Position numbers and translations under genes: made by a program
The notes under the pieces: generated by a model
Told to the model about the DNA's origin: nothing
The model's database searches: none
What the model saw: the letters and a program-made list of their open reading frames with translations, nothing else
Assembly: GCA_964423835.1 (NCBI GenBank)
Contig: CAYRGJ010000007.1
Coordinates: forward strand, 51,779 to 115,778
Direction: 5' to 3'
Source of the DNA: JAFGCL01 sp964423835
Lineage (GTDB): Bacteria; Chloroflexota; Dehalococcoidia; UBA2247; RBG-13-53-26
DNA length: 64,000 bases
Shown here: positions 14,913-22,483 of the stretch, in pieces
Numbering within the stretch: the first letter of the stretch is position 1
How the letters are laid out: every line of letters starts with the position of its first letter

Positions 14913-16528
14913 TGCGAGCCTCCGCTGACGCAGGCCGAGTGACAGGCGGAATGGCAGGCGGAATGGCAGGCCGAGTGGCAGGCCGAGTGGCAAGCCGAGT
15001 GGCAGGCATCATGGCAGACGTTGAGGTTGAGCGCCAGAGCGGTGTCCACCGGCCCCTTCAGGATATGGTCCGTGTCCACCGGGACGGCCGTGTCGTAGAG
15101 CCAGGGGTTCCAGTCGTAGTTGAAGCGGGTCAGGAAGAACGGATGCTGGTTGTGGTACCACCAGTACCACTGGTCGAATTCCTGGGCCGGACGCCCTTCG
15201 TCCGCCAGGCGGCGCTGGTCCTTCTCGAACTCGGCGATGCGGCCCCGGTAGTGGTCCTGGGTGGCCTTGATGTCGCAGTCCCAGGCCTTCTGCTGGATAT
15301 TGGCTACCGCCAGGTCCATCAGGGCCTCCAGCTCGGGCTGCGACAGCTCGCCGTCGTCCTGAAAGGACTCCAGGAGCTGGCACTCGTAGGGGTCCAGCCG
15401 GCTGCGGTCGGGCGGCTTCAGGACCCTGGCGTGCAGCACGGGGGTGATGTAGATGATCTTCAGGTACCCTTCGGCCGCCAGCGACTGGATCATGGCGCTG
15501 ACGATCTGCTTGAAGGGGATCTCCAGGTAGAAGGCGGCCTCCAGGGGCGTCAGGTCCGGGCAGACCTTGCCGGGCACGCGGAAGTTCGACAGGATGAGTC
15601 TGGGCGGCGTCCAGTCCAGGTTCTCCCAGCGCACCTCGTCCAGCCCGCGGTGGGCCGAAACCATGGAGCGGTGCTTGGCGGTCACCATGAAGTAGTAGGC
15701 CACCATCAGCACCAGCTCACCGGCCCAGGGCAGGACCTGTCGCGCTCTGGTGGCCCAGGTCTCCGCGGCCCCCCCGCTTCCAGGCTCTCCTCCGGCCGGA
15801 AGGTCAAACCACCCGGCGGGCAGGTAGAACTGGGCCTGCATCTGGTAGAGGTTCCCGGGCGAGCTCTTGTGGAAGACGAGGCGCAGCCGGTCCCCCTCTC
15901 CCCGCTGGTAGTCGATGAGGTAGCGCTGGTTCATGAAGGGCTCGGTGAGCACCAGCCCGCTCTGCTCCACGTGAGAGCGGGGGTCCACCCCGGCCGGCAG
16001 CACGTAAGGCGTCAGCACCTTCAGGGTGTAGTGGTCCTGGCTGGCTGCCTGGTCCCATTTCATGGGCGACCAGTTGAAGACCACCAGGCCGGTGCCGTTC
16101 TCCGAGGTGGTCGGGGCGACATAGCCGGCGTCGGCGAAATCGGTGGTGAACCAGAAGAAGTAGGTGACGGTGCCGGACGAGACCCCCTGGCCGTCCGCCA
16201 GGACGATGTCCAGCTTCTTGGCATTGATGGGGCTGATATCCAGTCCGTAGCGGTTCCCGGCAGAGTCCAGCGCGTAGGAGTCCGACGAGACCGTGCCGAT
16301 GCGGAGTTGGTCCTGCTCCTCGAAGTAGAACCCGTGCAGGTCCCCTGAGGTCACCCTCCATTGAACGGTGTAGGCCAGGACCGCCGACCCGTCCTTCGCC
16401 AGGTCGACCTGGGCCTCGACGAAGACGATCTCGCCTGTCCCGGCCAGCACGGGGGCCGCCGGCCACAGCAGCCCGCAGAAGCCCGACGCGGCCAGCGCCA
16501 GCAGCAGCAACAGCCAGATTCTCTTCAT
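14909..16528 (-). CDS. DUF2207-like membrane protein with C-terminal Cys-His-Ser-Ala repeat tail
   Basis: 539 residues from ATG 16528. Signal peptide at 1-29 (KRIW plus a leucine-rich stretch), an extracytoplasmic beta-rich domain to about 260, one transmembrane helix at about 265-283 followed by the basic TAKHR, then a cytoplasmic part with a winged-helix-like segment (LTPLEAAFYLEIPFKQIVSA). This order resembles DUF2207 proteins, which often end in low-complexity tails. Here residues 505-539 are one CHDA, six CHSA and one CVSG unit: eight cysteines exactly four residues apart, ending GGSH. The predicted topology puts the tail in the cytosol, where the coupled radical SAM enzyme would act. 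Alternative roles are metal or heme binding (CxxxCH overlaps). First gene of a three-gene operon. Confidence 0.75.
   Translation of the reverse strand: MKRIWLLLLLALAASGFCGLLWPAAPVLAGTGEIVFVEAQVDLAKDGSAVLAYTVQWRVTSGDLHGFYFEEQDQLRIGTVSSDSYALDSAGNRYGLDISPINAKKLDIVLADGQGVSSGTVTYFFWFTTDFADAGYVAPTTSENGTGLVVFNWSPMKWDQAASQDHYTLKVLTPYVLPAGVDPRSHVEQSGLVLTEPFMNQRYLIDYQRGEGDRLRLVFHKSSPGNLYQMQAQFYLPAGWFDLPAGGEPGSGGAAETWATRARQVLPWAGELVLMVAYYFMVTAKHRSMVSAHRGLDEVRWENLDWTPPRLILSNFRVPGKVCPDLTPLEAAFYLEIPFKQIVSAMIQSLAAEGYLKIIYITPVLHARVLKPPDRSRLDPYECQLLESFQDDGELSQPELEALMDLAVANIQQKAWDCDIKATQDHYRGRIAEFEKDQRRLADEGRPAQEFDQWYWWYHNQHPFFLTRFNYDWNPWLYDTAVPVDTDHILKGPVDTALALNLNVCHDACHSACHSACHSACHSACHSACHSACVSGGSH
14933..15016 (-). 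repeat. 12-bp tandem repeat encoding the CHSA tail
   Basis: Seven consecutive 12-base units (TGC CAY TCN GCN, the first coding CHDA). Synonymous differences (CAC/CAT, TCG/TCC, GCT/GCC, one TGT) alternate between units while the amino acids stay identical in six of them, which points to selection on the peptide rather than only to recent slippage. Confidence 0.9.
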
Positions 16529-16728
16529 CCGCGGTCCACGCTGGCCCGCATGGGGGACCTGCTTGCAGCGCGGCCCCCGTGCCCCCGGGCCAGGGTCCAT
16601 TAGACCCAGACCGGCGGCTGGAAATCAAGTCCCCGGCGAGGCATGCCCTGGCCCGACGCGCATGGTGAGACGGACGGGGGCCTTGAGCTAGTCCAGATAC
16701 ACGTGAGACAGTGGACGGGTACACGCCC

Positions 16729-16757
16729 TGGACACTCGCGGCACGGGATCCTATACT
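16729..16757 (+). promoter_or_regulatory. promoter of the sirtuin gene
   Basis: TGGACA (16729-16734), a 17-base spacer and TATACT (16752-16757), 20 bases before the ATG at 16778. The CTGGGA just before the ATG is a poor ribosome-binding site. Confidence 0.45.
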
Positions 16758-16777
16758 GGTGCGCGACGGTTCTGGGA

Positions 16778-17590
16778 ATGGAAAAGCTCATCAAGCAGGC
16801 TGCCTGCGACCTGGCGGGCTCCAGGTACGCCATCGTGCTCACCGGCGCCGGGGTGTCCACCGAGTCCGGAATAGCCGATTTCCGGGGGCCGAAGGGGATC
16901 TGGACCACCAATCCGCGGGCAGAGGCGGACGCTTACCAGAGATGCGACCGGTTCCTTGCCGATCCCGTGGCCTACTGGCAGGAGATGCTGGGCACCGTGG
17001 GGGCCGGCAGCGACTTCTATGGGCAGATGCGCCAGGTGGCCCCCAACCCGGGCCATCACGCCATCGCCTGCCTGGAGCAACTGGGCGTCGTCAAGTGCAC
17101 CATAACCCAGAACGTGGATGGCCTCCATGAGAAGGCCGGCACCCGGAGGGTGCTGCACTATCACGGCACCGTGGAGAAGCTGCGGTGCGTCTACTGCGGC
17201 TCCCGGTTCGCCATCAGCGAGTGCTCGCTGGAGCGCCTGCCCCCGCTCTGCAGCTGCGGGCGGCCCCTGAAGTACGACGTGGTCCACTTCCGGGAGCCCA
17301 TCCCGGCGGACATCATGGATGCCGCCGAGTCGGAGGCGATGACGTGCGATGTGATGCTCATCTGCGGGACCTCGGCCGTGGTATACCCCTTCGCCGCGCT
17401 CCCGGCCATGGCCCGGAACCGGGGCCCCGGCCGGCCGGCCGTGAAGATCATCGAGGTCAATGCCGATGCCACGCCCTTGACGCAGCAGGGGATATCCGAC
17501 TACCTCATACGGGGCCTGACGGGCGAGGTCCTGCCCCTGGTGGCCGAGGAAGCGGCCCGCCTCCTGCCGGAGCGGGGCCGGCAGGGCTGA
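16778..17590 (+). CDS. cobB: SIR2-family NAD-dependent protein deacylase
   Basis: 270 residues from ATG 16778; the longer frame from 16643 would include the promoter. It removes acetyl or other acyl groups from lysines using NAD+. Seen are the NAD-binding GAGVSTESGIADFRG, TQNVDGLH with the catalytic His supplied later by LHYHG, and a zinc site CVYC ... CSC. It lacks the Tyr/Arg pair typical of some SIRT5-like desuccinylases as far as I can see, so deacetylation is the simplest call. Targets could include acetyl-CoA synthetase-type enzymes; no target gene is adjacent. Ends convergent with the crotonase gene. Confidence 0.9.
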   Translation: MEKLIKQAACDLAGSRYAIVLTGAGVSTESGIADFRGPKGIWTTNPRAEADAYQRCDRFLADPVAYWQEMLGTVGAGSDFYGQMRQVAPNPGHHAIACLEQLGVVKCTITQNVDGLHEKAGTRRVLHYHGTVEKLRCVYCGSRFAISECSLERLPPLCSCGRPLKYDVVHFREPIPADIMDAAESEAMTCDVMLICGTSAVVYPFAALPAMARNRGPGRPAVKIIEVNADATPLTQQGISDYLIRGLTGEVLPLVAEEAARLLPERGRQG

Positions 17591-17629
17591 GCGCGGGCGG
17601 GGACACCCTGCGCCGAGGGCGCGGTGGCC

Positions 17630-18463
17630 CTACTTGTCCTGGTACACCGGGCGGCGCTTCTCGACATAGACTGCCTTTATGGCCTCCATGGCGTCCTGGG
17701 TGAAGCCGCACATGACCTGGGTCCGGTTCTCCAGCTTGGCCGCCTGCTCCAGGCTGGGGGCGTCCACGTTGGCGTACAGGACCTCCTTGGTCATCCTCAG
17801 GGCAAACGGCGAGACCCTGAGCATCTCCTCCACCAGGTCCTCGGTGGCCCGGGCCAGCTCGTCGTCCGGCACCGCCCTCGAGATCAGGCCGATGCGCTCC
17901 GCGGTGGGGGCATCGATCCAGCGGGCCGTGTACATGTACTCGGCGGCCTTTGACAGGCCGATGAGGCGGGGCAGGAAGTAGGACATCCCCATTTCGCCCC
18001 CGGAGAAGCCGATGCGGGTGGCGCCAACGTTGAGCCGGGCCGTCCGGGCCGCCAGCCGGATGTCGCAGGCCAGGGCCATCCCCATGCCGGCCCCGAGGGC
18101 GGAGCCGGTCATGGAGGCCACGATCGGCTGCGGGGCCTGTCTCATCTTGACCGCGATGTCGCTGAAGTCCCAGGATATGCGGCAGCCGCGCGGGTCAAAC
18201 CGGGCCGGCGCCAGGCCCCCTGCCGGGTTGATCTCGCTCTGGCCCGTTCCGAAACTGGACATCAGGTCCAGGCCGGTGCAGAAGTGCTTTCCGGCCCCGC
18301 GGATGACGACCACGCGGATATCCAGGTCCTGCTCCAGGCCGGCGAAGAAGCAGCGCAGCTCCTGCACCATCTCCAGCGACACGGCGTTGCCGTGCTCGGG
18401 CCGGTTGAGCGTCAGCCAGCCCACGTGGTCGCGGACCTCGAACAGCAGGTTGCGGTACTCCAT
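17630..18463 (-). CDS. enoyl-CoA hydratase/isomerase (crotonase) family protein
   Basis: 277 residues. Crotonase fold acting on an acyl-CoA thioester. The first oxyanion-hole segment is RGAGKHFCTGLDLMSSFG and the second is SALGAGMGMALACDIRLAA. The catalytic Glu pair of true hydratases is not obvious: the second position region reads NVGATRIGFSGGEMGMSYFL with Glu in GGEMG, so it may be a hydratase or isomerase of the dienoyl-CoA type. ATG 18463 is preceded by GAGGAGGAGG. It stands alone between cobB and ogt. Confidence 0.82.
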   Translation of the reverse strand: MEYRNLLFEVRDHVGWLTLNRPEHGNAVSLEMVQELRCFFAGLEQDLDIRVVVIRGAGKHFCTGLDLMSSFGTGQSEINPAGGLAPARFDPRGCRISWDFSDIAVKMRQAPQPIVASMTGSALGAGMGMALACDIRLAARTARLNVGATRIGFSGGEMGMSYFLPRLIGLSKAAEYMYTARWIDAPTAERIGLISRAVPDDELARATEDLVEEMLRVSPFALRMTKEVLYANVDAPSLEQAAKLENRTQVMCGFTQDAMEAIKAVYVEKRRPVYQDK

Positions 18464-18527
18464 AATGCCTCCTCCTCTTGCGTCACATTCGCGGGCATCG
18501 CCGGATGCCCTGCACCAGGGCCCGGCT

Positions 18528-19196
18528 TCAGCAGAAGATCCTGGCCGGCACCTTGCCTGCCGGTGTCAGCTCGACCCCCTCCAGCTCCAGCAGGGCCCGC
18601 TTCATGTCAAGCCCGCCCCGGAACCCGCCCAGATCCCCGTCCGACCGTACGGTGCGGTGACAGGGGATGATGATGGGGAAGGGGTTCCGGGCCAGGGCCG
18701 AGCCCACGGCCCTGGCGGCGGAAGGCGCTCCCAGGCCCGCCGCCAGCCGCCCGTAGCTGCTGACGCGGCCGCGGGGTACCGCGTACTCGGCCAGGAGCAC
18801 TCTTCGCTGGAAGCCCGAGCAGGCCTCGAGGTCAATGAGATCGAGAGGCAGCTCCACCGCCTGGCCCCCGAGGTAGCGCTGCATGAGGTCCGCCAGCTCT
18901 TCAATGGCCGGGTTCGAGCGTGGAGCCGCCCCGGCCGGGCCTGCCCGCGGGGGCGTTGCCTCGTGGCCGGCCTCGCCATACAGGAGCGCGCGTGCTGCTT
19001 CGCCATTCCGGGATGCCGGTGCTGCTTCGCCATTCCGGAGCGCCCGCGCCGCTTCGCCAGGCAGGAGTATCCGGCGCACCCTGGCGCCGCGGGTGCTGTC
19101 CTGCCAGATGATGGCCAGCCGGCCAAGAGGTGACGGCACACTGAGGCACCGGCCGGCCTGTGGTGCCCGCTGTGATTCATCCTGAGAGGACAACAT
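18528..19196 (-). CDS. ogt: methylated-DNA-protein cysteine methyltransferase with repeat insertion
   Basis: 222 residues, longer than the usual 160-180. It repairs O6-methylguanine by irreversible transfer to its own cysteine. The active site is IPCHRTV, followed by the GGFRGGLDMKRALLELEG helix, and the DNA-binding segment with the Arg finger region (AARAVGSALARNPFPI) precedes it. Between the N-terminal strand and the catalytic domain lies an alanine/glycine/arginine-rich insert of about 50 residues built from 9-residue units such as NGEAA; it matches 27-bp DNA repeats. The insert is probably a flexible linker. Divergent from polA. Confidence 0.85.
   Translation of the reverse strand: MLSSQDESQRAPQAGRCLSVPSPLGRLAIIWQDSTRGARVRRILLPGEAARALRNGEAAPASRNGEAARALLYGEAGHEATPPRAGPAGAAPRSNPAIEELADLMQRYLGGQAVELPLDLIDLEACSGFQRRVLLAEYAVPRGRVSSYGRLAAGLGAPSAARAVGSALARNPFPIIIPCHRTVRSDGDLGGFRGGLDMKRALLELEGVELTPAGKVPARIFC
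18967..19074 (-). repeat. 27-bp imperfect tandem repeats inside ogt
   Basis: About four units with a 27-base period (18967, 18994, 19021, 19048); GCTGCTTCGCCATTCCG is identical at 18994 and 19021. The units are in frame and encode the linker insert of Ogt. Confidence 0.75.
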
Positions 19197-19354
19197 GTCT
19201 CCACCGATCCGGGGCTGCCGAAAGTATATCCACGCTCAGCCACGCTCGTCAAACCGTGTCCGATGGATCCTGCGGGCATCTGGCCCATGCGACGGACAGG
19301 ACGCCGGCATCCGCGGGGCCCGCAGGGCATCTCCCGGATGCCGCGCCCGCCGGG

Positions 19355-19384
19355 TTTGTTAGGGGGCGGGGGTTCGGTTAGAAT
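19355..19384 (+). promoter_or_regulatory. polA promoter
   Basis: TTGTTA (19355-19360), an 18-base spacer and TAGAAT (19379-19384), 32 bases before the TTG start of polA. Confidence 0.5.
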
Positions 19385-19416
19385 AAGGCTTCAGCCGTGA
19401 CCGGAGGACAGTCTCG

Positions 19417-22146
19417 TTGGACAAGCCTCTTTTGGTGCTCTTTGACGGCCATGCCCTGGTGCACCGGGCATTTCATGCGCTGCCGCCCCTCTCGGTGAGC
19501 AAGACCGGAGAGCCCACCGGGGCCGTGTACGGCTTCGTCCTACAGCTGCTCAAGGTGCTCCAGGACCTGCGGCCCACCCATCTGGCCATGGCCTTCGACC
19601 GGCCCGCCCCCACCTTCCGCCACCTCGAGTTCGAGGAGTACAAGGCGCAGCGGCCGAAAGCCCCGGATGAGCTGGTGCGCCAGCTGGGGCGCGTCCGGGA
19701 AGTGGTGCAGGCTTTCAACATACCCGTCTTCGAATTGGACGGGTACGAAGCCGACGACATCATCGGGACCATCGCGCGACAGGCCGAGGCCCGGGGCATA
19801 GACACCGTGATCGTCACCGGCGACAACGACGAGCTGCAGCTGGTTTCCCGGAAGGCCAGGGTGCTTCTGCCGCAGAGAGGCTTCGTTGAGTCCACGCTGC
19901 ACGATCCGGAGTCGGTGCAAGAGAAGTACGGCGTCCGGCCGGAGCAGATCCCTGACCTGAAAGGGCTGCAGGGCGATCCCTCCGACAACATCCCCGGCGT
20001 GCCCGGCGTCGGGCCGAAGACCGCCGCCAGGCTGATCCAGGAGTTCGGCGGCATCGATGGCATCTATCAGCACATCGCGGAGGTGACGCCGGAGAAGCTC
20101 AGGGAGACCCTTCGGGCGCAGGAAGCCCAGGCCAGGCAGAGCCGGAGGCTGGCGACGATTGTCACCGATGCCCCCATCGCGTTCGACCTGGATTGCTGCC
20201 GGTCCTCGGGATATGATCGGGAAGCGGCAGTGCGGCTCTTCCGTGAGCTGGAGTTCTTCAAGGTCCTCAATCGGCTGCCTGACCTGGGGGGGCCGGAGGG
20301 GAAGACGGCCGCCGCGCGGCCGGCGGAAGAGGTCCCCTTCACGCTGCTGGACACTGTGGCGGCCGTGCAGCAGGCCGTGGCCAGGCTCTCGGAGGGCCAT
20401 TGGCTGATTGTCCGCGTGGATACCGAGCAGCGGGACCGCCGCACGGAGATGGCCGGCCTGGCCCTGGGGGCGCCGTCGGGGGAGGTGCTCTACATGCCGC
20501 TCACCGGTTCCGGCGTGGACCCGCGGGCCTTCCTGGCGCCGCTGCAGCCGCTACTGGCCGGCCAGCGGGCTGGCAAGATCTGTCACGATGGCAAGGAGTC
20601 CCTGAAGGCCCTGGCGGGGCACGGGCTGGCCCTGGGCCCGCTGGTGTTCGACACCATGATTGCCGCCTACCTGCTGGGCGAGAAGGGGGCGGAGCTGCCC
20701 GCGCTGGCGCTGAGCAGGCTGGGAGAAGAGCTGGCGGCGCCCCCGCCGCCAGCCAGGCGCGGCCTGTTTACCGAGATGAGCATGGAAGAGAGGGCCAGGC
20801 GAACCTCTGCCGAGGTAAGGGCCATCGGCCGGCTGCGGCCGCTGCTGGAGGAGGAGCTGGAGCACAAGGACCTGGTGCAGCTCTTCATGCGGGTGGAGAT
20901 GCCCCTGGTGCCGGTGCTGGCCGCCATGGAGCGGCGGGGCGTGGCCCTGGACACCGGCTTGTTCCGGCAACTGTCGCAGAGCCTCGCCGGACAGCTGGCC
21001 TCGCTGGAGAACGAGGTCTACTCCCTGGCCGGCCGCCGCTTCAACATCAACTCGCCGCAGCAGCTGGGCGCCGTCCTGTTCGGGGAGCTGCACCTGCCCG
21101 GAGGGAAGAAGACGAAGAGCGGCTACTCTACGGAGGCCTCGGTGCTGGAGGGGCTCAGGTCGTCCTTCCCCATTGTGAAGCTGATACTGGAGTACCGGCA
21201 GCTGGCCAAGCTGCGCTCGACCTATATCGACGCCCTGCCGGCCCTGGTCGATCCCGAGACCGGCCGGCTGCACACTACCTTCAACCAGGCGGCCACGGCC
21301 ACCGGCCGGCTCTCCTCCAGCGAGCCGAACCTGCAGAACATCCCTATCAGGGGGGAGCTGGGCAAGCAGGTGCGGCAGGCCTTCGTGGCGCCCCCTGGCT
21401 GCCTGCTGGTGGGCGCCGACTACTCCCAGGTCGAGCTGCGGATCCTGGCGCATCTTTCCCAGGACGAGCGGCTCACGGCGGCCTTCCGGGAAGACAAGGA
21501 CATCCACGCGGCCACGGCGTCGGAGGTCTTCGCGGTCCCCATCGCCGAGGTCACTCCGGACATGCGCCGCGTGGCCAAGGTGGTCAACTTCGGTATCGTC
21601 TACGGCATGAGCGAGTACGGGCTGGAGCAGGCCACGGAGCTATCGCGCGGTGATGCGGCGCGCTTCATCGCCGCCTATTTTGACCGGTACCCCGGGGTGA
21701 AGAGCTACCTGGAGTCCACCAGGCGGAAGGCCAGGGAGCGGGGCTACGTGGAGACGCTGATGGGCCGCAGACGGTACATCCCGGAGCTGGACGCGAGCAA
21801 CCGGCAGGTCCGGGAAGCGGCCGAGCGCATGGCCATCAACATGCCGGTGCAGGGCACGGCGGCGGACATCATCAAGGTGGCCATGGTCAACCTGCAGAGG
21901 GAGATGGACGAGCGGGGATTGAAGAGCCGCCTGATTCTGCAGGTCCACGATGATCTGCTGCTGGAGGCGCCCCGGGAAGAGGCGGACCAGGCGGCGGCGC
22001 TGCTCAGAGATGTCATGTGCGGTGCCGTGAAGCTCACCGTGCCCCTCAAGGTAGACGTCAAGGCCGGCCGCAACTGGGGTGAGATGGAGCTGGCCGGATA
22101 CCGGGTTGAGACCCAGGGCTCGTTCGATTTGGGAGGTCTGACATGA
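19417..22146 (+). CDS. polA: DNA polymerase I
   Basis: 909 residues starting at a TTG codon after CCGGAGGACAG. It fills gaps and removes RNA primers. The 5'-nuclease domain (1 to about 290) has LFDGHALVHRAFHALPPL, VTGDNDELQL and the helix-hairpin-helix GVPGVGPKTAARLI. The middle exonuclease-like domain is degenerate: the positions of the later catalytic aspartates read CHDGKESLKAL and RTSAEVRAIGRL, so proofreading is probably lost as in Bacillus and Thermus. The polymerase domain has motif A DYSQVELRILAHLS, motif B RRVAKVVNFGIVYGMSEYGL and motif C LQVHDDLLLEAP. The last codons overlap the next gene as ATGA. Confidence 0.95.
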   Translation: MDKPLLVLFDGHALVHRAFHALPPLSVSKTGEPTGAVYGFVLQLLKVLQDLRPTHLAMAFDRPAPTFRHLEFEEYKAQRPKAPDELVRQLGRVREVVQAFNIPVFELDGYEADDIIGTIARQAEARGIDTVIVTGDNDELQLVSRKARVLLPQRGFVESTLHDPESVQEKYGVRPEQIPDLKGLQGDPSDNIPGVPGVGPKTAARLIQEFGGIDGIYQHIAEVTPEKLRETLRAQEAQARQSRRLATIVTDAPIAFDLDCCRSSGYDREAAVRLFRELEFFKVLNRLPDLGGPEGKTAAARPAEEVPFTLLDTVAAVQQAVARLSEGHWLIVRVDTEQRDRRTEMAGLALGAPSGEVLYMPLTGSGVDPRAFLAPLQPLLAGQRAGKICHDGKESLKALAGHGLALGPLVFDTMIAAYLLGEKGAELPALALSRLGEELAAPPPPARRGLFTEMSMEERARRTSAEVRAIGRLRPLLEEELEHKDLVQLFMRVEMPLVPVLAAMERRGVALDTGLFRQLSQSLAGQLASLENEVYSLAGRRFNINSPQQLGAVLFGELHLPGGKKTKSGYSTEASVLEGLRSSFPIVKLILEYRQLAKLRSTYIDALPALVDPETGRLHTTFNQAATATGRLSSSEPNLQNIPIRGELGKQVRQAFVAPPGCLLVGADYSQVELRILAHLSQDERLTAAFREDKDIHAATASEVFAVPIAEVTPDMRRVAKVVNFGIVYGMSEYGLEQATELSRGDAARFIAAYFDRYPGVKSYLESTRRKARERGYVETLMGRRRYIPELDASNRQVREAAERMAINMPVQGTAADIIKVAMVNLQREMDERGLKSRLILQVHDDLLLEAPREEADQAAALLRDVMCGAVKLTVPLKVDVKAGRNWGEMELAGYRVETQGSFDLGGLT

Positions 22147-22457
22147 TGCTGAGATGGATTGGTCTGGCCATGGCCCTCGCCGGAGGGCTGATGGCCATCC
22201 TGGCGCTCTGGGGAGGCTGGGGCGACTACTGGGTGCTGGTTCTGATCGGCGTTCTCATCTTCGTCGTGGGCATGGGCGCCCTGACCCATCTTGGCCGCGG
22301 CAACGGAGGCACCAGTGGGGGTGGGAGCGGTGGCCGGAGCTCCGGTGGTGGTGGCGGCAACCCGGGCACCGATGGCAGCGCCGGGGGCGGCGTGGGCCCC
22401 GGCGACAGCGCCGGGGGCGGCGTGGGCCCCGGCGACAGCGGCGGCGTCAGCCAGTAG
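22143..22457 (+). CDS. small membrane protein with Gly/Ser-rich tail, coupled to polA
   Basis: 104 residues. Two hydrophobic helices (about 4-23 and 30-47) are followed by a 55-residue Gly/Ser/Pro-rich tail containing two perfect 10-residue units. ATG 22143 overlaps the polA stop (ATGATG), which implies translational coupling. No family recognised. The tail may be disordered; its 30-bp DNA repeat suggests rapid length change. It is followed 26 bases later by the flavoprotein gene, so the three may form one transcript. Confidence 0.6.
   Translation: MMLRWIGLAMALAGGLMAILALWGGWGDYWVLVLIGVLIFVVGMGALTHLGRGNGGTSGGGSGGRSSGGGGGNPGTDGSAGGGVGPGDSAGGGVGPGDSGGVSQ
22381..22440 (+). repeat. two perfect 30-bp tandem repeats
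   Basis: 22381-22410 and 22411-22440 are identical and lie in frame in the Gly-rich tail of the 22143 gene. Confidence 0.95.
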
Positions 22458-22483
22458 CGCGCCGACCAGCGGCCGTAGGAGGG

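Noticed and set aside
14913..14993. N-terminal extension of the radical SAM protein (PLGLP repeats)
   Set aside because: These residues are an out-of-frame reading of the CHSA repeats; the TTG at 14912 has GGAGG at proper distance.
14933..15016. CRISPR-like or regulatory iteron interpretation of the 12-bp repeats
   Set aside because: Units are contiguous without spacers and keep codon phase with synonymous changes, so they are coding.
22154..22483. N-terminal extension of the KstD-like flavoprotein
   Set aside because: It reads the Gly-rich tail of the upstream gene in another frame; the FAD-binding motif and AGGAGGG site place the start at 22484.
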